DNA of 64,000 nucleotides from RGIG4576 sp964536025 (GTDB taxonomy: Bacteria; Bacteroidota; Bacteroidia; Bacteroidales; Muribaculaceae). The notes under the pieces are model-generated. The model saw only the letters and a program-made list of their open reading frames with translations, ran no database searches and had not been told where the DNA came from. Location: assembly GCA_964536025.1 (NCBI GenBank), contig CAZHXA010000007.1, forward strand, positions 1 to 64,000, written 5' to 3'. Of the stretch, positions 1 through 7,486 are shown piece by piece (position 1 is the first letter of the stretch; every line of letters starts with the position of its first letter). The position numbers and the translations under genes are program-made.

Positions 1-54
1 CCTGTAACCTTCTGATCCGTAGTCAGATGCTCTATTCAGTTGAGCTAGCGAACC
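1..54 (-). tRNA. tRNA-Arg(ACG), 3' end cut by the window edge
   Basis: Read on the minus strand, the piece starts GGTTCGCTAGCTCAAC, a normal acceptor and D-arm start, followed by an anticodon stem TCTGA/TCAGA around the loop CTACGGA, giving anticodon ACG (arginine). The T arm and 3' end lie beyond base 1. It follows tRNA-Cys by 12 bases and is probably co-transcribed with it. Confidence 0.88.
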
Positions 55-66
55 TTTTTTGTTTTG

Positions 67-138
67 AGGTTCCTGGCGGATTCGAACCGCCGTACACGGT
101 TTTGCAGACCGCTGACTAAGCCACTCATCCAAGGAACC
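67..138 (-). tRNA. tRNA-Cys(GCA)
   Basis: A complete 72-base cloverleaf on the minus strand. The acceptor stem is GGTTCCT/AGGAACC, the anticodon loop CTGCAAA gives GCA, and the T loop reads TTCGAAT. The discriminator base is T, as usual for tRNA-Cys. CCA is not encoded (the following bases are CAA), so a CCA-adding enzyme is needed. Confidence 0.95.
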
Positions 139-157
139 TTGTTTGGTTTTGCGATTG

Positions 158-188
158 CAAAGGTACGACTAATTTTTTGAATTTGCAA
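158..188 (-). promoter_or_regulatory. Bacteroidota-type promoter for tRNA-Cys/tRNA-Arg
   Basis: On the minus strand a TTG at 188-186 is followed after 20 bases by TACCTTTG at 165-158, matching the TTG-N20-TAnnTTTG pattern of Bacteroidota housekeeping promoters. It would start transcription about 12-15 bases before tRNA-Cys. It overlaps the 3' end of the small membrane-protein gene upstream. Confidence 0.7.
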
Positions 189-363
189 CATGTTGACCTC
201 TTTTTTTTGCTTTTCTGCAAATAGATTTTGAAGAACAACATTGGCAAACGTCGTTTTTATCATTACAACTACGTATTTTTTGAATGTGTTTAAATATGAT
301 AATCATTATTGTAATGGCAATTATTGCTATAATAAAGTATTGTAATATGTGGCTGTAGTTCAT
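169..363 (-). CDS. small Cys-rich single-span membrane protein
   Basis: A 64-residue protein starting at ATG 363, eight bases after the NUDIX gene stops. Residues 8-25 form one strongly hydrophobic segment. A basic stretch follows, then a cysteine cluster (about residues 33-49: SC, VC, CC and IC spaced by polar residues), then a basic tail. This architecture resembles the short Cys-rich membrane proteins found beside FeoB iron transporters in Bacteroidota, which are proposed to bind metal, but no feoB is visible here. The likely role is metal or redox binding at the inner membrane (inference). The gene is probably the last of the dsbD-mazG-topB-NUDIX run. Its 3' end overlaps the tRNA promoter. 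Confidence 0.6.
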   Translation of the reverse strand: MNYSHILQYFIIAIIAITIMIIIFKHIQKIRSCNDKNDVCQCCSSKSICRKAKKRGQHVANSKN

Positions 364-371
364 ATAACGTT

Positions 372-884
372 TTATTGTTTTAGTAAATGCCGTATCTTTA
401 TATATTCTTGTTCAAAGTTAGGTGTAAAGATTCCCTTGCCCAAGTTTTCATTAATTTCATCAAACGTCCAAAATTTGCCTTCTGAAATTTCTTTTTCATC
501 AATAACAAAAATATTTGTGTCCGGGTTCACAGACGTATAAAATGTATTTACCAACTCACGTTCTATTTCACTTTCAAAAATGTAAGAGATAAGAAAGTGT
601 GGTGTGAATTGAGAAAGTCCAAGTTCTTCGGATGCTTCTCTTCTGAGAGCCATGTGAATGTTTTCACCTAAATCAACGTGTCCGCCTGCTGCAGTATCCC
701 ATTTGCCCGGTTGAATGTCTTTTGTAATAGCACGTTTTTGAAGGAATAAAGAATCTTTATCTGTGTTTGTAATGTGTAAATGAATGACAGGGTGTAATAA
801 TTTGCTTCCTGAATGGCATTCCTTGCGGGTCGCAGAGCCTGTTACATTTCCATTTTCATCTACAATAGGAAAAATTTCTTCCAT
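372..884 (-). CDS. NUDIX hydrolase
   Basis: A 170-residue protein. The NUDIX signature GX5EX7REXXEEXG is complete around residues 67-90 (GHVDLGE, then REASEELGL), so it should hydrolyse a nucleoside-diphosphate-linked or related pyrophosphate with Mg2+. The start (EEIFPIVDENGNVTGSATR) and overall length resemble the isopentenyl-diphosphate isomerase-like NUDIX subgroup; the substrate cannot be read from sequence. It starts 6 bases after the topB stop codon on the same strand and is probably co-transcribed with it. Together with mazG just upstream it may have a nucleotide-pool cleaning role (inference). Confidence 0.88.
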   Translation of the reverse strand: MEEIFPIVDENGNVTGSATRKECHSGSKLLHPVIHLHITNTDKDSLFLQKRAITKDIQPGKWDTAAGGHVDLGENIHMALRREASEELGLSQFTPHFLISYIFESEIERELVNTFYTSVNPDTNIFVIDEKEISEGKFWTFDEINENLGKGIFTPNFEQEYIKIRHLLKQ

Positions 885-890
885 AAAAAA

Positions 891-2711
891 TTATTTTTTT
901 GTTTTATTGTCTTCGATTGTGATGCTGTTGTGGCTATTGTCGCGAAGAACATCTATGACAATTTTTTCAACTAAGTCTTTAAGCTCTTTTATGAAAGATG
1001 CTGCATCATAATCTTTTTTCTCTATTTTACGTAATTTATTTTCCCATAAACCGGTAAGTTTAGCCGATTTTAATAATTCTTCATTAATTGTGTCAATGAG
1101 AGTTATTCCGGCTTGTGTGGCTTGCAAATTTTTCTTTACTTTTTTTATGTATTTTCGTTTAAATAGAGTTTCTATGATGGCAGCACGAGTTGAAGGTCGT
1201 CCAATTCCGTTTTCTTTCATGGCTTCACGCAATTCTTCGTCTTCAACTAATTTACCAGCTGTTTCCATTGCACGGAGTAGAGTACCTTCGGTGAAGTATT
1301 TTGGGGGTTGTGTCTGCTTTTTCAATAAAGAAGGTTCATGTGTGCCACTTTCTCCTTCGGAAAACAATGGCATTGATGAATTTCCGTCTTCTTCATTCTT
1401 TTCATCGGAATTTTTGTCTTTTAGATATAATTCTCTCCATCCGTTTTTCAAAATTTGTCGCCCTGTGGCTTTAAATTCGGCTTTATTTATTTCCGCCAAG
1501 ACAGTTGTTGATGAAAATTCACAATCTGGATAAAAAACCGAAATAAAACGTCGTGCAACGAGGTCGTAAACGAGTTTTTCCTCATGTGTGAGTGGAACAC
1601 GTTGAGGTTCTACATTAGTAGGTATAATTGCGTGGTGATCGGTAACTTTAGAATTATCGAAAACTTTTTTACTCTTAACAATTTTGTTACTGTTAAGAAT
1701 AGGTTGAACAAAATTATTATATGGTGTTAGTTTTTCTAAAATTCCCGGTATTTTAGGATATATATCATCACTTAAATAAGTTGTATCAACGCGGGGGTAG
1801 GTTGTTACCTTTTTTTCATAAAGTGATTGAATATATCGTAATGTTTCTTCGGCTGAAAACGAATATTTCTTATTACATTCAACTTGAAGAGATGTAAGGT
1901 CAAATAATCGTGGAGGAGCTTCTTTCCCTTTTTTGGTAGAAATTGATTTTATATAAAGTAAATCGTCTTTTATTTGTTCTATAACAGCATTAGCTTCTTC
2001 CTCACTTTTGTATTTACCTTTAGTTGAATTAAAAGTCGTATTACGATAGTTTGTCTTTATTTCCCAATAATCTTCGGGTATGAAATTTTCTATTTCACGT
2101 TGTCGGTTGACAATAAGAGCCAAGGTGGGAGTTTGTACACGTCCTATAGATAGTACATTTCTGCTTTGAGCATATTTGAGAGTGTATAGGCGTGTTGCAT
2201 TCATTCCGAGAATCCAATCGCCAATCGCTCTGGAAAGACCTGCAAAATAGAGAGAGTCAAATTCGCTTTGAGATTTAAGTGATTTAAAGCCTTCACGAAT
2301 ACTTTCATCGGTAAGAGAAGAAATCCAAAGGCGTTTAACAGGTTTATTGCATTTTGCTTTTTGCATAACCCATCGCTGAATAAGTTCTCCTTCTTGCCCG
2401 GCATCACCGCAGTTAATTACTTCGTCGGCAGTTTTTATAAGTGTTTCTATCACATTAAATTGACGCTTAATACCTTCGTCATCAATTAATTTTATTCCGA
2501 AGCGTTGTGGAATCATAGGTAATGCACCAAGACTCCATCTACGCCATTGGTCGGTGTAGTCGTGTGGCTCTTTCAGGGTACAAAGATGCCCAAAAGTCCA
2601 TGTCACTTGGTAGCCGTTGCCTTCAAAATATCCTTGTTGACGCTTGTCGGCACCTAAGATTAGTGCAATATCCTTAGCTACGCTTGGTTTCTCCGTGATA
2701 CAAACTATCAT
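891..2711 (-). CDS. topB: DNA topoisomerase III (type IA), TopB
   Basis: A 606-residue type IA topoisomerase that relaxes or decatenates DNA through a transient 5'-phosphotyrosine link. The N-terminal TOPRIM domain starts with ITEKPSVAKDIA. The predicted active-site tyrosine is Tyr305 in TTYPRVDTTYL, and GRVQTPTLALI lies near residues 190-200. The acidic triad normally written DxDxE reads D103-A-G105-Q-E107, so the middle Asp is Gly. There is no C-terminal zinc-ribbon cluster; the protein ends in a charged tail. The start codon overlaps the mazG stop by 4 bases (2708-2711), implying translational coupling. The conserved tyrosine region argues for an active enzyme. Confidence 0.95.
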   Translation of the reverse strand: MIVCITEKPSVAKDIALILGADKRQQGYFEGNGYQVTWTFGHLCTLKEPHDYTDQWRRWSLGALPMIPQRFGIKLIDDEGIKRQFNVIETLIKTADEVINCGDAGQEGELIQRWVMQKAKCNKPVKRLWISSLTDESIREGFKSLKSQSEFDSLYFAGLSRAIGDWILGMNATRLYTLKYAQSRNVLSIGRVQTPTLALIVNRQREIENFIPEDYWEIKTNYRNTTFNSTKGKYKSEEEANAVIEQIKDDLLYIKSISTKKGKEAPPRLFDLTSLQVECNKKYSFSAEETLRYIQSLYEKKVTTYPRVDTTYLSDDIYPKIPGILEKLTPYNNFVQPILNSNKIVKSKKVFDNSKVTDHHAIIPTNVEPQRVPLTHEEKLVYDLVARRFISVFYPDCEFSSTTVLAEINKAEFKATGRQILKNGWRELYLKDKNSDEKNEEDGNSSMPLFSEGESGTHEPSLLKKQTQPPKYFTEGTLLRAMETAGKLVEDEELREAMKENGIGRPSTRAAIIETLFKRKYIKKVKKNLQATQAGITLIDTINEELLKSAKLTGLWENKLRKIEKKDYDAASFIKELKDLVEKIVIDVLRDNSHNSITIEDNKTKK

Positions 2712-3505
2712 TCAGTGGTCTTTTCTATTTGTTTAGCTTCACCCCAAAGGATATCCATTTCATTTAGAGTCATATCTTTTAAACGTTTTCCTTCTTCTTT
2801 GGATTTAGCTTCGATGTAATTAAAACGATTTATAAATTTTTGGTTGGTCTTTTCGAGAGCATTTTCAGCATTTATTCCATATTTGCGTGCTACGTTTACA
2901 ATGCTGAACAATAAATCACCGAATTCTTTTTCAAGATTAATGTCATTACCATTGGTAATCTCGGTTTCTACTTCGTTTATTTCTTCTTTAACTTTGTCCC
3001 AAACTTCTTGTGGAGTGTTCCAATCAAAACCTACGTTAGCTGTTTTTTCTTGAATACGGAAAGCTTTAATTAAAGAAGGTAAAGTGCTTGGTACACCGGA
3101 AAGAACCGTTTTGTTTCCATCTTTCTCTTTTAGTTTTAATTCTTCCCAGTTTTTTAAAACATCATCGGTGCCTTCGATATGTGTCGTTCCATATACATGA
3201 GGATGACGGAATATAAGTTTTTTACGCAAAGCATCGCATACATCAGCAATGTCGAAACGTTGTTGCTCATCGGCTATCTTTGAGTAGAATAAGACATGTA
3301 AAAGAACGTCACCAAGTTCTTTCTTTATGTCTTGAACATCGTCGCGAATGAGTGCATCGGCAAGTTCGAGCATTTCTTCAATAGAATTGGGACGCAGGCT
3401 TTCGTTGGTTTGTTTTGCATCCCATGGACATTTTACGCGTAAAGTATCGAGAACGTCCAGTATTACACTGAACGCCTCGAGCTTTTGTTCTTTACTATGT
3501 GACAT
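2708..3505 (-). CDS. mazG: nucleoside triphosphate pyrophosphohydrolase MazG
   Basis: A 265-residue two-domain MazG. It hydrolyses NTPs and dNTPs to NMP and PPi and is known for removing aberrant nucleotides and lowering (p)ppGpp. The N-terminal repeat has the CPWDAKQT start and the metal-binding EEMLELADA / KKELGDVLLHV motifs (around residues 43-70). The second repeat carries EEINEVETEI and EKEFGDLLFSIVNVAR (around residues 175-205). Length agrees with the usual 260-270 residues. It starts 19 bases after the dsbD stop and its own stop overlaps the topB start, so it sits in the middle of a minus-strand operon. Confidence 0.95.
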   Translation of the reverse strand: MSHSKEQKLEAFSVILDVLDTLRVKCPWDAKQTNESLRPNSIEEMLELADALIRDDVQDIKKELGDVLLHVLFYSKIADEQQRFDIADVCDALRKKLIFRHPHVYGTTHIEGTDDVLKNWEELKLKEKDGNKTVLSGVPSTLPSLIKAFRIQEKTANVGFDWNTPQEVWDKVKEEINEVETEITNGNDINLEKEFGDLLFSIVNVARKYGINAENALEKTNQKFINRFNYIEAKSKEEGKRLKDMTLNEMDILWGEAKQIEKTTE

Positions 3506-3524
3506 TGTTGTTTTGCTTTAGTCG

Positions 3525-5474
3525 TTATTTCCCCGCATTAAGGAAGTCAATGAATTTATCAACGTTCTCATCGTAGAAATAAGGCCCGGATAACAAATCT
3601 CCATTACCATCTATTACTGCGTAGTATGGTTGAGAGTTGGCATTGAATTTGTGTCTTTGTAAGTAGCTCCAACGGTCTCCGTAGGTTTCGAGTTTTACTT
3701 GACGACCGTTTTCAACAACGTAAATAGGTTCAGGAAGAGGACGTTTGTCATCAACCATAAGAGAGATGAAAACAAAATCTTTTTCAAGTATGCCTTTAAC
3801 AGTGCTATTGTTTAGAACTGCGGCTTCCATTTTGCGACAATTAACACAACCATATCCTGAAAAATCGATAAAGACCGGTTTGCCTTGAGCTTGTGCTGCA
3901 CGCATACCTTCTTCATAGTCTTCGTAGTGAGTCATTCCTTTATCATATAAATTGAAATCTTGTGTGTACAATGGAGGTACGAATGCACTTACGCTTTTTA
4001 ATGGAGCTCCCCACAATCCTGGAACAAGATACATTGCAAATGATAAAGATATCAAGGCAAGGAAGAAGCGGAATACACCGATGCCTTCATTTTCGTCATC
4101 GTGAGCAAAACGAATTTTTCCGAGCAAATATAGACCAAGTAAAGCAAATGTTACAATCCAAAGGGAAACAAATACTTCACGATCTAAGATGTGCCAGCCA
4201 TAAGCAAGGTCGGCTACCGATAAAAATTTCAACGATAAAGCAAGTTCAATAAAACCTAATGTTACTTTCACAGTGTTCATCCAACCACCTGATTTAGGAA
4301 CACTCTTTAGCCATGATGGGAATATTGCAAAAAGTGAAAAAGGAATAGCCAATGCAAGAGCGAAACCAAACATACCCACGGCAGGACCTGTATAGTTGCC
4401 AAGATTTGCTGCTTCTACAAGCAGTGTGCCGATAATAGGACCTGTACAAGAAAACGATACAAGAGAAAGAGTAAATGCCATGAAGAATATACTCAATAAT
4501 CCGGAAGTTTTTTCAGCGTTGCTGTCCATTTTGTTTGCCCATGAATCAGGTAGCTTTATGTCAAATGCTCCAAAGAATGAAATGGCAAAAACAACAAGCA
4601 TTAAGAAGAATATGATGTTGAATATGGCATTTGTTGATAATGCATTTAATGCACTTGCTCCGAATAAGATGGTAACAGCAAGTCCAAGTATTAGGTATAT
4701 TAGGATAATTGCAACACCATAAAGAATAGCATTAGTAATTGCTTTTTTACGAGAACCGCTTTTCTTTAAGAAGAAACTTACTGTTAATGGAATCATTGGC
4801 CAAACACAAGGAGTCAAAAGTGCTAATAATCCACCTGCAAAACCTCCTATAAAAATGAACCATGAAGATAATCCTTGTATAGATGCTTCATTGTTTTGAG
4901 TATCGTTAGATTTAAATTCAACAGGTTCCCAAAGGCGATTGCTATCAACGTTTGTTGACGAGGTTGTAACACTTTTTGTTTTTTCTTTGCTTTCTACGGA
5001 CGGTTCGTGTGTTTCTCCTTTAGAAAAATCGAAAGATTCTTTAGTTGGTGCTTGACAAGTTTTGTCGTTGCAGACCATATATTTAATTTCGCCTGTGATA
5101 TTGTAAGCACCGCTTTCTGTTAATTCAAACTTTTGTGTAAGAGTTACATTTTTTTCCCACCAGGATAGTTTCATATCCATTACAGCGTCAAATGCTTCAT
5201 GTGCAGGACGACTGGGAGTGAGTTCTCCTACTAAATTAACACCGTCTAAATTGTTCCATGTAACAGATGTTGCTTGAATACCACTTTCAGCAGGCAAATC
5301 AAGTCCGTACATGTGCCATCCGTTTTCAATTGTGGCAGTGAAAATGATTTCTCCCGAAGTTTTGTCGGTCATTTTTATTGATTTATCCCAACTTACTGGA
5401 GTTATAATTTGTGCTGTTGAAACAAGAGTGCTCAATAGCGTAAAGTAAAGAAGAAATAGTAATTTCTTGGTCAT
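3525..5474 (-). CDS. dsbD: protein-disulfide reductase DsbD (thiol:disulfide interchange)
   Basis: A 649-residue inner-membrane protein that passes electrons from cytoplasmic thioredoxin to periplasmic proteins. It has a signal peptide (residues 1-21), a periplasmic immunoglobulin-like domain to about 190 (with CNDKTC), then eight or so membrane spans. Two span cysteines are visible: TPCVWPMIPL near 220 and SFSCTGPIIG near 345. The C-terminal thioredoxin domain has the CVNC active site in FSGYGCVNCRKME near residue 545. All three DsbD modules are therefore present. It is the first gene of the minus-strand unit and has its own -7 box at 5512-5519. Confidence 0.95.
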   Translation of the reverse strand: MTKKLLFLLYFTLLSTLVSTAQIITPVSWDKSIKMTDKTSGEIIFTATIENGWHMYGLDLPAESGIQATSVTWNNLDGVNLVGELTPSRPAHEAFDAVMDMKLSWWEKNVTLTQKFELTESGAYNITGEIKYMVCNDKTCQAPTKESFDFSKGETHEPSVESKEKTKSVTTSSTNVDSNRLWEPVEFKSNDTQNNEASIQGLSSWFIFIGGFAGGLLALLTPCVWPMIPLTVSFFLKKSGSRKKAITNAILYGVAIILIYLILGLAVTILFGASALNALSTNAIFNIIFFLMLVVFAISFFGAFDIKLPDSWANKMDSNAEKTSGLLSIFFMAFTLSLVSFSCTGPIIGTLLVEAANLGNYTGPAVGMFGFALALAIPFSLFAIFPSWLKSVPKSGGWMNTVKVTLGFIELALSLKFLSVADLAYGWHILDREVFVSLWIVTFALLGLYLLGKIRFAHDDENEGIGVFRFFLALISLSFAMYLVPGLWGAPLKSVSAFVPPLYTQDFNLYDKGMTHYEDYEEGMRAAQAQGKPVFIDFSGYGCVNCRKMEAAVLNNSTVKGILEKDFVFISLMVDDKRPLPEPIYVVENGRQVKLETYGDRWSYLQRHKFNANSQPYYAVIDGNGDLLSGPYFYDENVDKFIDFLNAGK

Positions 5475-5827
5475 AATATTATTATAATTTAACGTTTTTA
5501 CAATTTGGTTGCAAAATTACAGCCTATTATTAACAGATTCACTAAAATTAAGCACAAAAATACTTAAAAAGTGGCAATTTGACTTATCTTTGTGAAATAA
5601 TATTTTAATAAAAGTATCTTTGTTAAGATTATTGTTTGTATATAAATGTAAATAATATTTTTTAACCTATTATGTTTCCCCTCGATAACGTATTGTGAAA
5701 CGTATTGCGATTTAGTGTAAAATTATTTAAATTTCCATTAATTTGCTCTATATTTACATAGATATTAATTTGTCGACTTCAAAATAAGAATTTTATTTTT
5801 TATCTTTGCATAATGATAAAGAATCAA
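5475..5827. promoter_or_regulatory. divergent intergenic region dsbD / nrnA
   Basis: About 350 bases with no convincing gene. On the minus strand TAATTTTG (5519-5512) is the likely dsbD -7 box. On the plus strand the exact word TATCTTTG occurs three times, at 5585-5592, 5615-5622 and 5801-5808. The second copy has TTTG 22 bases upstream (5589-5592, inside the first copy). The third lies just before nrnA. The rest is AT-rich with no clear hairpin. Confidence 0.6.
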
Positions 5828-6853
5828 ATGTTACGAAGAATAATTACGGATGCTCAAGTGCGTGAATTAAAGCAACTGCTTATTGATGCACAAAAAATAG
5901 TGATTACTTGTCATGTGTCTCCTGATGGAGATGCTGTGGGCTCGTCGTTGTGTCTTTTACATTTGTTGCACAAAATGGGGAAGGAAGCTCATGTAGTAAC
6001 TCCTGATATGATACCCCCATCTCTAACTTTTCTTCCTGGATTAAAAGATGTAGTGGTATATACTCGTCAAGAATTGATGGCAAAGCATTTTATGAATGAA
6101 GCCGATTTGATAGTATGTCTTGACTTTAATGCACCTTATCGAGTAGATAGACTTTCTCCTGTTTTATTGTCGGCGAAAGGTCGCAAGGCTCTTATTGACC
6201 ATCATTTGGAACCTGAAGATTTTACTGATTTGGTGATTTCTTATCCTAAAATGTCTTCTACGTGTGAGTTGCTTTTTAGGCTGATATATGCAATGGGGTT
6301 GATGAAGTATATGAGTAAATGGAGTGCAACATGCTTGTATACAGGCATGATGACCGATACAGGGAATTTTACATATAATTCCAATGATCCTGATTTATAC
6401 ATTATTATAGCAGAACTTTTGCGATTTGGTATAGATAAGGATAATATATATAATATGGCAATGAATACATTCTCGGCTGATCGCTTACGTCTTATGGGGT
6501 ATGCTTTGAGTGAGAAAATGATTCTTTTCCCTGAAGTAGGAGGTGCTTTGATTGAACTTACACACGATGAATTGGTGAAATATCATTACCAGAGAGGTGA
6601 TACCGAAAGTTTGGTGAATCGACCGTTAGCCATTCCTGGAATTTATTGGTCAATCTTTTTGAGAGATGATGTGGAATATATAAAGGTGTCGGCTCGTTCT
6701 ACTGGAGACTTTGCTGTAAATGTATACTGTGAGCAGTATTTTAGTGGGGGTGGTCATAAAAATGCTGCCGGAGGCGAGTTTAGAGGTACTATGGAAGATG
6801 CTAAAAAACTTGTTTATGATATAGTTGAGAACTTGAAACAAAATAGTAATTGA
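5828..6853 (+). CDS. nrnA: DHH/DHHA1 phosphoesterase, NrnA-like
   Basis: A member of the bifunctional oligoribonuclease/pAp phosphatase family, which degrades short RNAs or cyclic-dinucleotide products and pAp with Mn2+. Motifs in order are HVSPDGDAVGSS, DFN, the DHH motif in IDHHLEPEDF, MTDTGNF, and the C-terminal DHHA1 glycine motif SGGGHKNAAGG. I prefer the second ATG (5828, MLRRIITDAQ; 341 residues) because the -7 box at 5801-5808 would place the transcript start at about the first ATG (5813). It leads a plus-strand run with the DUF4827 lipoprotein and glmM. Family is firm; exact substrate is not. Confidence 0.88.
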   Translation: MLRRIITDAQVRELKQLLIDAQKIVITCHVSPDGDAVGSSLCLLHLLHKMGKEAHVVTPDMIPPSLTFLPGLKDVVVYTRQELMAKHFMNEADLIVCLDFNAPYRVDRLSPVLLSAKGRKALIDHHLEPEDFTDLVISYPKMSSTCELLFRLIYAMGLMKYMSKWSATCLYTGMMTDTGNFTYNSNDPDLYIIIAELLRFGIDKDNIYNMAMNTFSADRLRLMGYALSEKMILFPEVGGALIELTHDELVKYHYQRGDTESLVNRPLAIPGIYWSIFLRDDVEYIKVSARSTGDFAVNVYCEQYFSGGGHKNAAGGEFRGTMEDAKKLVYDIVENLKQNSN

Positions 6854-6866
6854 AAATATTATTGAA

Positions 6867-7454
6867 ATGAAATTTAAATTAATAGCGATATTATCAGGTT
6901 TAATGGCGTTAATGTCTTTTTCTTCTTGTGGAGATGATAAGAGTTATGCCGATTTATTGAAAGATGAAAGATTTGCATCCAATTCATTTTTGTCAAATTA
7001 TGAAATTATAGATGAGATTCCTTCAGATACCTTGTTTGAAGTAGGAGAGAATGCTCCATACTATAAAATAGATCCCGATGGAAATGTATATATGCAAGTA
7101 CTTATAGCAGATAGTAAAGAAAATCGTCCTAAGACTAATCAACCGGTATATTTTCGTTTTATGAGATTGGATTTGTTGTATTTATATACTTCCGGAGTGT
7201 ATTTTTGGGAAGGTAATGCAGAAAATATGATGGCTGACCCCACTTTTTTCTTATATGATAATTATACGCTTGACTCTTCGTCATATTATGGGTATGGACT
7301 ACAAATGCCATTGAAATATCTTGGGGTGAATTCCAAAGTTAATTTGTTGGTTAAGTCTCAATATGGTTTTTCTAATGAAATTTCAAATGTTATACCATAT
7401 CTATATAATATAACCTATTATCCAAGTATGATAGGTGGAGGTGATGAAGAATAA
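6867..7454 (+). CDS. DUF4827-type lipoprotein
   Basis: A 195-residue lipoprotein of unknown function. The signal peptide ends in a lipobox-like SFSSC (lipid on Cys about 21) followed by GDD, an acidic pattern that in Bacteroidota lipoproteins often goes with surface export (inference). The mature part is rich in Tyr and Phe and reads as a beta-rich globular domain, ending with GGGDEE. It matches my recollection of the DUF4827 family, which lies between a DHH phosphoesterase gene and glmM in Bacteroides. It follows nrnA by 13 bases and precedes glmM by 32, so one transcript is likely. Confidence 0.75.
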   Translation: MKFKLIAILSGLMALMSFSSCGDDKSYADLLKDERFASNSFLSNYEIIDEIPSDTLFEVGENAPYYKIDPDGNVYMQVLIADSKENRPKTNQPVYFRFMRLDLLYLYTSGVYFWEGNAENMMADPTFFLYDNYTLDSSSYYGYGLQMPLKYLGVNSKVNLLVKSQYGFSNEISNVIPYLYNITYYPSMIGGGDEE

Positions 7455-7486
7455 TAAAAAATACAAATACAAAAAAATAAAAAATA

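Noticed and set aside
1090..1533. 147-residue frame antisense to topB
   Set aside because: Overlaps conserved topoisomerase sequence and has no independent support.
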